Origin: JAZNQN01 sp045590195
Lineage (GTDB): Bacteria; Bacillota; Clostridia; UMGS1883; UMGS1540
Direction: 5' to 3'
NCBI GenBank assembly: GCA_045590195.1
Contig: JAZNQN010000047.1
Span: 1-49,509, forward strand
Length of the DNA stretch: 49,509 nucleotides
Shown piece after piece: positions 16,828 through 24,635 of this stretch. The notes below the pieces were generated by a model, which saw nothing but the letters and a program-made list of their open reading frames with translations, was not told where the DNA came from and did no database searches. Numbering within the stretch: position 1 is the first letter of the stretch; the number at the start of each line of letters is the position of its first letter. Made by a program: the position numbers and the translations under genes.

Positions 16828-17945
16828 AATTTTCAAAACGCGCCAAAAGAATAACTATATTTTCTGTAATTTTGGTTGCAGTTTTGTTGTTTTGCATTTT
16901 TCTTTTGCCGGAGGTAATTGTTTTAACCCTTCCGTTTATTATAGCATATCTGCTTTCAAAGCTTATTGAGCCGCTGGTTGTACTTTTAAATAAGAAATTT
17001 AAAGTTCCCAGAAGGCTGGCAAGTGCAATACTGGTTTTACTGGTTGTATCGGGGCTTATATGGCTCGTTGTTGCGGTTGGAGCAAGAATTGCCGATGAAA
17101 TAAGCTATCTTTTAACTCATACTGACGATATTGTTGCAACACTTACTCAGTTTTTTACCAATATTCAGGATTTTTTAAACGGATTTCTGGGTGAAAAATT
17201 TGGTGGCTTTTTTGGAACTCAAATTGACATAAGCGAAATTGGCAATCGTATTTCTGAATATGTAAACGGCTACATTGGCCCTGCAATTGAAAAAATTGTT
17301 GCAGTTGTGAAAAGTTTGCCAAATGTTTTGGTATTTATTGTAGTTTTAATACTCGGAACATATTTTATAAGCAGTGATAACGAAAAAATATCGGAGTTTA
17401 TTGAAAAAATAACTCCCACAGTTGCAAAAAAACAGTTTTCTCTTATAAAAAGAGATATGTCAAAAGCGTTTTTTGGCTATATAAGAGCTCAGCTTTTGCT
17501 TATGACAATTACATTTTTTGAATGTACAGTAGGTTTTCTGGTAATTGGCGGAAGCTTTGCAAAATATGCGCTTTTGCTCGGCTTGTCTATAAGCATAATT
17601 GATATGTTCCCTGTTTTAGGAACGGGAACGGTTTTAATTCCGTGGGGACTTTACTGCCTATTAACAGGAAATATTCGTGTTGGTGTTTCGCTATTGATTT
17701 TATACGGAATTTGCCTTTTGGTAAGGCAACTGTTAGAACCAAAAATTGTTGGCAAACAAATAGGAATTCATCCCCTTGTAACTCTTATGACAATGTATGC
17801 AGGGCTTAATCTTATCGGATTTGCAGGAATGATTTTAGGGCCAATACTCGCTCTTGTTATTAAAAACCTTGCCGAAAGCGGATTTTTCAGGGCGATAAAA
17901 CATTATCTTATGGATGGCGAGGAAAACACCAATGAAGAAGTTTGA
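16824..17945 (+). CDS. AI-2E-family transporter, YtvI-like (sporulation integral membrane protein)
   Basis: Polytopic 373-aa membrane protein of the AI-2E/UPF0118 family. About eight hydrophobic segments are visible: two at the N terminus (residues 10-45), one near 65-90, then a soluble stretch (95-160), and five after 165, ending in LNLIGFAGMILGPILALVIKN. It most resembles the YtvI subgroup of spore formers, but the exported substrate is unknown. The start ATG overlaps the apgM stop and the 3' end overlaps the next start by 14 nt, so these three genes are one transcript. Confidence 0.82.
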   Translation: MKFSKRAKRITIFSVILVAVLLFCIFLLPEVIVLTLPFIIAYLLSKLIEPLVVLLNKKFKVPRRLASAILVLLVVSGLIWLVVAVGARIADEISYLLTHTDDIVATLTQFFTNIQDFLNGFLGEKFGGFFGTQIDISEIGNRISEYVNGYIGPAIEKIVAVVKSLPNVLVFIVVLILGTYFISSDNEKISEFIEKITPTVAKKQFSLIKRDMSKAFFGYIRAQLLLMTITFFECTVGFLVIGGSFAKYALLLGLSISIIDMFPVLGTGTVLIPWGLYCLLTGNIRVGVSLLILYGICLLVRQLLEPKIVGKQIGIHPLVTLMTMYAGLNLIGFAGMILGPILALVIKNLAESGFFRAIKHYLMDGEENTNEEV

Positions 17946-18681
17946 AAACAAAGTTATTTGCTGCGATGTTGACGGAACGCTTATAAGCGACGAGTTCGAA
18001 CTGCCAATAGAAAACCTTAAGGCTATAGAATATTTCAGAAGTGAGGGCGGAATTTTTACAATTGCAACAGGCAGAACGCTTCAGGGCCTTAAGCGTTATA
18101 CAAACGATTTAAAGCTTAATTACCCTTTTGTTTGCCAAAATGGCGGCGCAATTTATGACTATACTAAAAACAGCTTTTTATGGACAGAGGCTCTTCCCAA
18201 AAGTGCCGCAGAGGTGATAGATTTTGTACACGGCGTATATCCTGAAATTGGGGTTGAAGTTATAACAACGCACAATGCTTACTGCATTTATGAAAATGCC
18301 GGCACAAGAAAACACGAAAGCGACGAGCATTTTAAATTTGTTTTATCTGATATTGCATCCCTTCAGGGCGACTGGCTTAAAATAGTTTTCGCAGGCTCCG
18401 AAGAAGAAACTGATGCCGTTCAGGCACTGCTTCAGAAAAGCGAATATTATGACAAATATCAAATGGTAAGGTCGTTTTATTCTTACTATGAATTTGTAAA
18501 TAAAAATACAAATAAGGCAAGAGCTGTAACGGAACTTTCGAAAACACTCGGTATTAATATCGAAAATTTTGTTACAATAGGCGATAACGAAAACGATTGC
18601 AAAATGCTTTCTATGCCCTGCAGAAGTTTTGCCCCGTCATCGGCGGCAGAGGTTGCAAAAAATGCGCTGATACCGTTTTGA
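17932..18681 (+). CDS. Cof-type HAD phosphatase, C terminus cut by a frameshift
   Basis: Haloacid dehalogenase-like hydrolase of the Cof/YidA group, acting on small phosphorylated metabolites. HAD motif I is VICCDVDGTLIS (9-20), motif II IATGRTLQG (near 44) and motif IV VTIGDNENDCKML (near 215). ATG at 17932 follows GAGGAAA inside the end of the previous gene; the frame is open 6 codons earlier. It stops at 249 aa with NALIPF. Right after the stop, another frame runs open to TAA at 18741-18743 and encodes SSNNDGILKEVINILEEEL, the normal C terminus of the family. Removing one GC from GCGC (18664-18667) restores it. Catalytic motifs are unaffected. Confidence 0.88.
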   Translation: MKKFENKVICCDVDGTLISDEFELPIENLKAIEYFRSEGGIFTIATGRTLQGLKRYTNDLKLNYPFVCQNGGAIYDYTKNSFLWTEALPKSAAEVIDFVHGVYPEIGVEVITTHNAYCIYENAGTRKHESDEHFKFVLSDIASLQGDWLKIVFAGSEEETDAVQALLQKSEYYDKYQMVRSFYSYYEFVNKNTNKARAVTELSKTLGINIENFVTIGDNENDCKMLSMPCRSFAPSSAAEVAKNALIPF

Positions 18682-18732
18682 AAAGCAGTAATAATGATGG
18701 AATTTTAAAAGAAGTAATAAATATACTGGAAG

Positions 18733-18769
18733 AAGAGTTGTAAATTTTTTTGCAACTCTTTAATTTTTG
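18733..18769 (+). terminator. Probable terminator after the HAD gene
   Basis: AAGAGTTG (18733-18740) pairs with CAACTCTT (18753-18760) around a T-rich loop; TTAATTTTTG follows. The 5' arm overlaps the restored-frame stop codon of the HAD gene. Confidence 0.6.
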
Positions 18770-18836
18770 TTGACAACTCAACAATTATCTGTTATGATAG
18801 TTTTGTTGATATGTCAACAAAACTATCATAACAGAT
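18767..18836 (+). promoter_or_regulatory. Promoter with two operator dyads for the acyl-CoA synthetase operon
   Basis: Promoter TTGACA (18770-18775), 17 nt, TATGAT (18793-18798). The dyad TTGTTGA-N4-TCAACAA occurs twice: 18767-18784 over the -35 box and 18803-18820 over the start site, 36 bp centre to centre. The second copy is the core of a perfect 23-bp inverted repeat (18787-18809 and 18814-18836, loop TATG) that includes the -10 box. A further dyad TATGATA-N6-TATCATA is at 18857-18876. The layout is that of a repressor operator; the regulator is not in this window as far as I can tell. Confidence 0.75.
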
Positions 18837-18905
18837 GTTTGACTTTACAGGAAAAATATGATAGAATATTATCATAGTGTGACATATTCGTTTTGGGAGG
18901 CAAAT

Positions 18906-20582
18906 ATGAATATTTACAAAAAACCACTTTACGATGTTGAAAAAATTTCAGATATCAGAGAACTTTTGTTTCTTATAAAAAATTCTTATCAGGACCATAC
19001 GGCGTTTCTGGTTAAAATTGATGGCCAGTATATGCCGGTTACATACAATCAGTTTTTTGATGATTGTAAAGCGTTGGCAACGGCATTAAACGGAAAAGGC
19101 CTTGCAGGCGGAAGAATAGGTGTAATTGGCGAAAATTCCTATGAGTGGGCTGTTACTTATATGGCAACAGTTACCATGGGCAGCGTTATAGTTCCAATGG
19201 ATAAAGAACTTCCGAAAGAAGAAACAGCACCTCTTATTGAACTTGCAGAGCTTGATGCAATTGTTTATTCGCTGAAAAATACGGATACAATTGACGGTGC
19301 GCCAATAAAGCATAAAATAAATATGGCCGATGAGTTTTCTGCACTTTTAAAAGAAGGTAAAAAACTTTTGGAACAGGGCGATACATTTTTTGACAATGTA
19401 AAAGTTGACCCTGAAATTATGAGTGTTTTACTTTTTACTTCTGGAACAACTTCAAACTCGAAAGCGGTTATGCTTTCTCAGAAAAATATAGTTGCAAATA
19501 TTATGGGTATGTGTCAGATGGTTTACGTTGACAAGAACGACACTCTTTTGTCAGTTTTGCCTATTCATCACACATATGAATGTACCTGTGGTTTTCTGGC
19601 TCCCCTTTACAGAGGCTGTACAATTGCCTTTTGCGAAGGCCTTCGCCATGTGGCCAAAAACTTAAAAGAGTGCAGAGCAACAATTATGCTTTGTGTGCCG
19701 CTTCTTGCGGATACTCTTTACAAAAGAATTATGCAGGGTATTAAAAAGAAAGGCAAAGAGGCAACTGTTAAAAAGGCTATAAAAATAAGCAACTTTTTGC
19801 TTAAATTTGGCATTGACATCAGAAAAAAATTATTTGCCGAAATTCACGAAAACGTTGGCGGAAGGCTTACAAGGGTTGTATGTGGCGCTGCCGCTATGGA
19901 CCCCGTTACCGCAAACGGAATGAGGGACCTTGGTATATACATTATTCAGGGTTACGGCCTTACAGAGTGTGCGCCTATTTGTGCAGTTAACAGATTTGAG
20001 CATTACCGCGATGCTGCGGCAGGGCTTCCTATGCCGGGAATGGATATTGCCATAGAAAATCCTGATGATGAGGGCGTTGGCGAAATTTTAGTAAGCGGCG
20101 ACAATGTAATGCTTGGTTACTATAAAAACCCCGAAGCTACTGCAGAGGTGTTTCAGGGCGAATACTTTAAAACAGGCGATTTGGGCTATATTGATAAAGA
20201 CGGATTTTTGTACATAACAGGCAGAAAGAAAAATGTTATCGTTACCAAAAATGGTAAAAATATTTTTCCTGAAGAGCTTGAAACATATCTTGGCAGAAGT
20301 CCATATATTTCAGAAAGTATGGTTTACGGTGTAGACAACGAGGCGGGCGACACTGATATTTATGCGCAGGTTGTTCCTTCATATGATGATATTGAAGAAG
20401 CTTTCGGTAAAACTTTAGCAGGGGAAGAGCTTCAGAAGCTTATGGAAGACGAGGTTTTGAAAGTAAATCACACTCTTCAGAACTTTAAGCGCATCAGCCG
20501 TGTAATTATAAGATACGAAGAATTTGCAAAAACAACAACTAAGAAGATTAAACGTCACGTTGAGCTTAAGGAAGGAAAATAA
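18906..20582 (+). CDS. AMP-forming acyl-CoA synthetase (long-chain fatty acid-CoA ligase type)
   Basis: Activates a carboxylate with ATP to an acyl-adenylate and then an acyl-CoA. The 558-aa protein carries the ATP/AMP signature LLFTSGTTSNSKAVMLS (near 173), the motif YIIQGYGLTECAPICAVN (near 339), the hinge TGDLGYIDKDGFLYITGRKK (near 421) and the C-terminal lysine region TKKIKRHVEL. ATG at 18906 follows GGGAGG; the frame is open 16 codons earlier but without a ribosome site. Chain-length specificity cannot be read. The gamma carbonic anhydrase gene starts 1 nt after its stop. Confidence 0.92.
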   Translation: MNIYKKPLYDVEKISDIRELLFLIKNSYQDHTAFLVKIDGQYMPVTYNQFFDDCKALATALNGKGLAGGRIGVIGENSYEWAVTYMATVTMGSVIVPMDKELPKEETAPLIELAELDAIVYSLKNTDTIDGAPIKHKINMADEFSALLKEGKKLLEQGDTFFDNVKVDPEIMSVLLFTSGTTSNSKAVMLSQKNIVANIMGMCQMVYVDKNDTLLSVLPIHHTYECTCGFLAPLYRGCTIAFCEGLRHVAKNLKECRATIMLCVPLLADTLYKRIMQGIKKKGKEATVKKAIKISNFLLKFGIDIRKKLFAEIHENVGGRLTRVVCGAAAMDPVTANGMRDLGIYIIQGYGLTECAPICAVNRFEHYRDAAAGLPMPGMDIAIENPDDEGVGEILVSGDNVMLGYYKNPEATAEVFQGEYFKTGDLGYIDKDGFLYITGRKKNVIVTKNGKNIFPEELETYLGRSPYISESMVYGVDNEAGDTDIYAQVVPSYDDIEEAFGKTLAGEELQKLMEDEVLKVNHTLQNFKRISRVIIRYEEFAKTTTKKIKRHVELKEGK

Positions 20583-20583
20583 T

Positions 20584-21045
20584 ATGATAAGTGAAAAAGC
20601 ATATATAACAAAAACAGCTGTAATTGAGGGCGATGTAACGGTTGAGGAAAACGTTTCTATCTGGTACGGAGCGGTGCTCCGTGGCGATTTGGCGCCAATA
20701 TATGTTGGCGAAGGCAGTAACGTTCAGGAAAACTGTACTCTTCACGTTGACAGAAACTGTCCTGTAAAAATAGGCAAAGGCGTAACAATAGGTCACGGCG
20801 CAATTATTCACGGCTGCACAGTTGGCGATAATTCGCTTATCGGAATGGGAGCAATTGTTTTAAATGGCGCAGTGATCGGCAAAAACTGTATAATTGGTGC
20901 AGGTGCACTTGTTACTGGTGGAACTCAGATTCCTGACAACAGCTTGGTTATTGGCAGCCCCGGAAAAGTTAAAAGAGAAGTAACTGAGGCTGAAATTGCA
21001 GCAAACAAAGAGAATGCTGAGGAATATGTTAATTTAATTCCATAA
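20584..21045 (+). CDS. Gamma-class carbonic anhydrase-like left-handed beta-helix protein (YrdA/PaaY family)
   Basis: The 153-aa protein is made of hexapeptide repeats forming a left-handed beta helix; homologues are trimers with zinc bound by histidines between subunits. The family signatures SIWYGAVLRGDLAPI (near 24), NVQENCTLHVD (near 48) and the ligand-bearing VTIGHGAIIHGC (near 68) are intact. Start ATG at 20584 follows GAAGGAAA and lies 1 nt past the ligase stop. True carbonic anhydrase activity is uncertain in this subfamily. A 9-bp hairpin CTGTAAAAA/TTTTTACAG (21054-21078) follows the stop and may act as a weak terminator. Confidence 0.9.
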   Translation: MISEKAYITKTAVIEGDVTVEENVSIWYGAVLRGDLAPIYVGEGSNVQENCTLHVDRNCPVKIGKGVTIGHGAIIHGCTVGDNSLIGMGAIVLNGAVIGKNCIIGAGALVTGGTQIPDNSLVIGSPGKVKREVTEAEIAANKENAEEYVNLIP

Positions 21046-21107
21046 AAATAACACTGTAAAAACATAAGTTTTTTACAGCGTTAATTATACCTAAGGGATA
21101 GGAAAAA

Positions 21108-21236
21108 AGATTCAGAATGGACAAACTGAACCCGTAGGGGGTACCCGAAGGCGTATGTTATACGCCGAGAGGTGAAGTTTGTTCATAACAAAAAGGCTTC
21201 AAACATTTGAAAAACCGCCACTTGGGCGGTTTTTCT
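21108..21236 (+). ncRNA. Candidate structured RNA of unknown class, ending in a terminator
   Basis: In the 279-nt gap between the carbonic anhydrase and VOC genes. A 9-bp helix GGACAAACU (21119-21127) with AGTTTGTTC (21176-21184) encloses hairpin ACCC/GGGT (21130-21133/21139-21142) and the perfect hairpin GGCGTAT-GTT-ATACGCC (21150-21166), a three-way junction with conserved-looking GAGAGGTGA. A competing stem TTCAG/CTGAA (21111-21115/21126-21130) overlaps the outer helix. It is followed by a strong terminator. I could not match it to any riboswitch consensus I know. No plus-strand gene follows directly. Confidence 0.45.
21211..21236 (+). terminator. Strong terminator after the candidate RNA
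   Basis: Nine-bp stem AAAACCGCC/GGCGGTTTT with loop ACTTG, then TTC and further T residues. Confidence 0.93.
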
Positions 21237-21261
21237 TCATTTTAATGATAACTTGAAATTT

Positions 21262-21297
21262 GATCAAAAAGGCAATTTGAAATTACTTGCCTTTTTG
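21262..21297 (-). terminator. Terminator of the VOC gene, symmetrical
   Basis: AAAAAGGCAA (21266-21275) and TTGCCTTTTT (21287-21296), a perfect 10-bp stem with an 11-nt loop. A and T tracts on both sides mean it can work in both directions. Confidence 0.85.
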
Positions 21298-21324
21298 TGA
21301 TCTGGATTTTTTTAACATCCCTTT

Positions 21325-21702
21325 TTATACAAGCGGCTCAGGTCTGGAAATAAAGTGAAGAATATTGCCTTCAGGATCGCGGAAAAACATTGTTCCGATA
21401 CCATTTGCTGATATTGCAGCATCTTTTATAATTTCAACGCCTGCGGCCTTTACATTTGCAACAGCCTCATCGAAATTGTCAACAGAAAGAGCAATGTGGC
21501 GAATGCCGCCAATTTCAAGTTCTGTTGGTACATTTTCGCAGCTTGCGGTGCAAAATTCAATCATGCTTTTATCTGCAAATGCAACAAAATATGTTCCTTT
21601 ACCATTGTCGTAAACAATTTTTCCGTCAAAGGTTTTTACATACCAATCTGAAAGTGCTTTAGTGTCTTTTGCAAAAATTGCAATGTGTTCAATTCCTACC
21701 AT
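21325..21702 (-). CDS. VOC (glyoxalase/bleomycin resistance-like) family protein
   Basis: A 125-aa single vicinal-oxygen-chelate module: beta-alpha-beta units starting GIEHIAIFAKDTKALSDWY and RHIALSVDNFDEAV, with candidate metal ligands H6, E51-region, H70-region and the glutamate in FRDPEGNILHFIS (near 108). The family includes lyases, dioxygenases and binding proteins, so the reaction cannot be assigned. ATG at 21702 has AGGAGG 7 nt upstream and a promoter at 21739-21767. It is monocistronic and divergent from zur. Confidence 0.85.
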   Translation of the reverse strand: MVGIEHIAIFAKDTKALSDWYVKTFDGKIVYDNGKGTYFVAFADKSMIEFCTASCENVPTELEIGGIRHIALSVDNFDEAVANVKAAGVEIIKDAAISANGIGTMFFRDPEGNILHFISRPEPLV

Positions 21703-21738
21703 AATAATTATATCCTCCTATATTTTGGTTATAAGTGT

Positions 21739-21767
21739 ATTATATCAAATGTTTACAAAATAATCAA
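21739..21767 (-). promoter_or_regulatory. Promoter for the VOC gene
   Basis: Minus strand TTGATT (21767-21762), 17 nt, TATAAT (21744-21739), about 40 nt upstream of the start codon. Confidence 0.75.
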
Positions 21768-21784
21768 TAATAATATTAAGCTTG

Positions 21785-21844
21785 TTGACAAAAAATGTTT
21801 TTTGTACTATAATACAATTTGAAAATGAATTTCATTTTCAAATT
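21785..21844 (+). promoter_or_regulatory. Promoter and 29-bp palindromic operator of the zur-znu operon
   Basis: Consensus promoter TTGACA (21785-21790), 17 nt, TATAAT (21808-21813). Directly over the start site lies AATTTGAAAATGAA (21816-21829), a central T, and TTCATTTTCAAATT (21831-21844), a perfect 14-bp inverted repeat. The inner TGAAAAT...ATTTTCA resembles Fur-family boxes, so autoregulation by the first gene of the operon is the simplest reading. Confidence 0.85.
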
Positions 21845-21857
21845 GGAGGTAAACAGT

Positions 21858-22256
21858 ATGAGTTATAATACAAAACAGCGCCAGATTATTCTTGATTTTT
21901 TAATAGAAAACAATAATCACGTTACTGTTTCAGATATTGAAAAACATCTTGCCATTCAGGGCAAAAAGGTTGGAACGGCAACAATTTACAGATATTTGAA
22001 CAAGCTTTTGGGCGAAGGGCTTGTAAGAAAATTTTCAGCCGATGAAGGGGCTTGTTATCAATATATAGGCGATGGCAAGTGTGCTCATCATTATCATTTT
22101 GTGTGTAATGAATGCGGCAGGCTTTTACACGTTGAATGTCAGGAACTTGACGGCATTTTTTCACATATTTCAAAAGAACACAGCTTTAATATTGATATGA
22201 GCCAAACTGTTTTTTGCGGCGAATGCAAACAGTGCCAGAGCGGAGGCGCAAAATGA
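21858..22256 (+). CDS. zur: Fur-family transcriptional regulator, probably zinc-responsive (Zur)
   Basis: A 132-aa metal-dependent repressor: N-terminal winged helix (TVSDIEKHLAIQGKKVGTATIYRYLNKL, positions about 26-53) and a C-terminal metal domain with the His cluster CAHHYHFVC, and two CxxC pairs (CNECG and CGECKQC) for structural zinc. Encoded ahead of znuABC-type genes and behind a 29-bp palindrome, so zinc is the likely co-repressor rather than iron or peroxide, though PerR/Fur cannot be excluded by sequence alone. The frame is open 13 codons upstream, through the operator; ATG at 21858 follows TTGGAGGT and is the start. Confidence 0.88.
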   Translation: MSYNTKQRQIILDFLIENNNHVTVSDIEKHLAIQGKKVGTATIYRYLNKLLGEGLVRKFSADEGACYQYIGDGKCAHHYHFVCNECGRLLHVECQELDGIFSHISKEHSFNIDMSQTVFCGECKQCQSGGAK

Positions 22257-23137
22257 AAAGAATAATTGCAGTTTTATTGATGCTTTTAACCCTTTGCGGA
22301 TGTGTACCTCAGGACGGAGAAAGCGGCAAAATAAAAGTTGTTACAACCCTTTTCCCGCAGTACGATTTTGTAAGGCAGATTGCAGGAGATAAGGCAGAGG
22401 TATCACTTTTGTTGCCACCGGGCGTTGAAGCACATTCATTTGAGCCGACACCTTCTGATATAATTGAAATAAATAAAAGCGATTTGTTTATTTATACAAG
22501 TAAATATATGGAACCCTGGGCAGACAAGCTGGCTATGGAAGGGGCAGAAGGGGTTTCTGTTTGGCAGGCGGCAAGTGGCATAAACCACGAAAAACATGGG
22601 GCCGATATTGATGCCCATGTGTGGACAAACCCTGAAAACGCAGTTTTAATGGCTGAAAATGTTTTAAGGGCTTTGTGCATGGTTGACGGCGAAAATGTAC
22701 AGTATTACACAGATAACTACAATGCCTATGTTTTAAAACTTAAAGAGCTTGACAAAAAATTTGAAACAGTAATAAATGAAGCGCCTATTAAGAAAATGGT
22801 TTTCGGAACAAGGTTTTCCCTTTACTATTTTGCAGAGCGTTACGGCCTTTCACATATGTCTGCCTTTGACAGTTGCGGCCACGAAGGAGAGCCTTCGCCA
22901 AAGGTTATTGCCGATATTGTTTCTGCTGTAAAAAAAGAAAACATTCCTGCCGTTTTTTACGGCGAGATGGAAAGCAGCAAGGCGGCCGAAACCATTGCGG
23001 CAGAGGCAGGGGTTAAAACGCTTTTGTTTCATTCCTGCCACACGGTAGGTGCAGAGGAATTTAAAAGGGGAGAAACCTATATTTCTCTTATGGAAAAAAA
23101 TATTGAGGCTTTAAAAGAAGGACTTTACAATGATTAA
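22253..23137 (+). CDS. znuA: Zinc/manganese ABC transporter substrate-binding lipoprotein (ZnuA-like)
   Basis: Cluster A-I metal-binding protein anchored outside the membrane. The 294-aa precursor has a signal peptide ending in the lipobox LTLC-GC (cysteine near residue 17), then VVTTLFPQYDFVRQIAGDKA, the metal histidine of GVEAHSFEPTPSD, and a second in DAHVWTNPENA. At the position where classical ZnuA has a third histidine this protein has FGTRFSLYYFAERYGL, and near the C terminus LLFHSCHTV adds histidines, as in a clostridial subgroup. ATG at 22253 follows GGAGGCG and overlaps the zur stop (ATGA); the frame opens 13 codons earlier. Confidence 0.9.
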   Translation: MKRIIAVLLMLLTLCGCVPQDGESGKIKVVTTLFPQYDFVRQIAGDKAEVSLLLPPGVEAHSFEPTPSDIIEINKSDLFIYTSKYMEPWADKLAMEGAEGVSVWQAASGINHEKHGADIDAHVWTNPENAVLMAENVLRALCMVDGENVQYYTDNYNAYVLKLKELDKKFETVINEAPIKKMVFGTRFSLYYFAERYGLSHMSAFDSCGHEGEPSPKVIADIVSAVKKENIPAVFYGEMESSKAAETIAAEAGVKTLLFHSCHTVGAEEFKRGETYISLMEKNIEALKEGLYND

Positions 23138-23792
23138 GCTTAGTGATGTTTCAATTAAATATGACGGATTTACTGCTATACAGAATATTTCTTTCGAAAT
23201 TTCAAAGGGCGACTGGTTTTGTATTACAGGGGAGAACGGCTGCGGCAAATCGAGCCTTGTAAGAGCAATTTTGGGGCTTGAGAAAATAAGCTGCGGTAAA
23301 ATTGAGAAAGAAGATTTTAAAGGTATAGGCTATGTTCCGCAAACTGCACCTATGCAAAATGATTTTCCTGCAAGTGTTTTCGAAATTGTTTTATCAGGTC
23401 ACATAAAAAAAGCAGGGCTTTTTTATACGGCGGTGCAAAAGAAAAACGCGCTTGAAAAGCTTGAAGTGCTTGGGATTTCTGATATTAAAAATTCGTGTTT
23501 CAGGGAGCTTTCGGGCGGGCAAAGGCAGAGAGTACTTATTGCCAGAGCACTTTGTGCAGGAGAGAATATGCTGGTTTTAGACGAGCCTATGGCAGGCCTT
23601 TCGGAAGAAGCAGAGGAAAACCTGTATGAAACTTTGAAAAAGCTAAACGAAGGCGGAGTTACAATTTTAATGGTTTCTCACGATTTTAACAGCGTTATAA
23701 AATATGCAAACAAAATTTTACACATAGAAAAAAGAGATTATTTTATCGGCAGTGCTAAGCAGTTTGTTGAAAGGCAGAAGAAAAATGATTGA
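23130..23792 (+). CDS. znuC: Metal ABC transporter ATP-binding protein (ZnuC-like)
   Basis: Cytosolic ATPase of the zinc importer, 220 aa. Walker A GENGCGKSS (near 35), Q-loop GYVPQTAPMQNDFP (near 69), ABC signature LSGGQRQRVLIARAL (near 128), Walker B MLVLDEPMAG (near 148) and the switch histidine VSHDF (near 182) are all intact. It overlaps znuA by 8 nt and znuB by 8 nt, a tightly coupled operon. Confidence 0.93.
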   Translation: MIKLSDVSIKYDGFTAIQNISFEISKGDWFCITGENGCGKSSLVRAILGLEKISCGKIEKEDFKGIGYVPQTAPMQNDFPASVFEIVLSGHIKKAGLFYTAVQKKNALEKLEVLGISDIKNSCFRELSGGQRQRVLIARALCAGENMLVLDEPMAGLSEEAEENLYETLKKLNEGGVTILMVSHDFNSVIKYANKILHIEKRDYFIGSAKQFVERQKKND

Positions 23793-24603
23793 AGCAGTTT
23801 TAGAAATTTTTAAATATCCGTTTCTGATGCGGGCAATGCTTGTTGGGATTTTAATATCGGTATGTGCGGCGCTTTTAGGAGTAAGCCTTGTGCTTCGCCG
23901 CTTTTCAATGATTGGCGACGGGCTTTCGCACGTTGGCTTTGGTGCACTTACGGTTGCAGTTGTAACAGGGGCAAGCCCTATTTTAGTTTCGGCTCCAATT
24001 GTAATTTTAGCGGCGTTTTTGCTTTTAAAGCTAAAAAACAGCAGCAAAATTAAAGGCGATGCGGCAATTGCGCTTATTTCTACAACGGCGCTTGCCTTTG
24101 GCGTAATAATTGCATCTGTATCGGGAGGGATGAACACAAGTGTTGAGGCTTTAATGTTTGGCAGTATTTTATCAATGAGTCCGGAAGATGTTTTGATAAG
24201 CAGTATTCTGGCAGTAATTGTAATTATTGTTTTTATTCTTTTTTACAATAAACTTTTTGCAGTTACCTTTGATGATGAATTTGCAAAGGCAACAGGCTTT
24301 AAAAGCGAAACCTTTAATTTACTTATAGCTTTTTTAACGGCCGTTACAATAGTAATAGGAATGAGAATGATGGGAACACTTCTTATATCAAGCCTTATTG
24401 TATTTCCGGCGGTAACCTCTATGAGAGTATTTAAAACTTTTAAAAGTGTTATAATTTCATCGGGCGTTATTTCGGTGTTATGTTTCATAATCGGAATGAT
24501 TTGTTCATATATTTTTGAAATACCCACAGGGGCAAGTATAGTTGCAGTAAATTTTGTGTTTTTTGTGGCATTTTCGGCTATAAAAGGCTTTACAAATCGA
24601 TAA
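23785..24603 (+). CDS. znuB: Metal ABC transporter permease (ZnuB-like)
   Basis: Integral membrane component of the zinc importer, 272 aa with about eight hydrophobic segments (first at residues 9-32, last at 245-268). The family signature SMIGDGLSHVGFGALTV lies near 41-57 and GMRMMGTLLISSLIVFPA near 192. ATG at 23785 overlaps the znuC stop; the longer open frame (11 codons more) starts inside znuC without a ribosome site. Confidence 0.92.
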   Translation: MIEAVLEIFKYPFLMRAMLVGILISVCAALLGVSLVLRRFSMIGDGLSHVGFGALTVAVVTGASPILVSAPIVILAAFLLLKLKNSSKIKGDAAIALISTTALAFGVIIASVSGGMNTSVEALMFGSILSMSPEDVLISSILAVIVIIVFILFYNKLFAVTFDDEFAKATGFKSETFNLLIAFLTAVTIVIGMRMMGTLLISSLIVFPAVTSMRVFKTFKSVIISSGVISVLCFIIGMICSYIFEIPTGASIVAVNFVFFVAFSAIKGFTNR

Positions 24604-24635
24604 GATTGTTGTAAAATGTAGCGGAGGTGAGGCAA

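Noticed and set aside
22840..22870. Arg in place of a metal histidine in ZnuA as evidence of a dead protein
   Set aside because: The same FGxRFxxxYF pattern occurs in a clostridial subgroup as I recall it, and the rest of the operon is intact.
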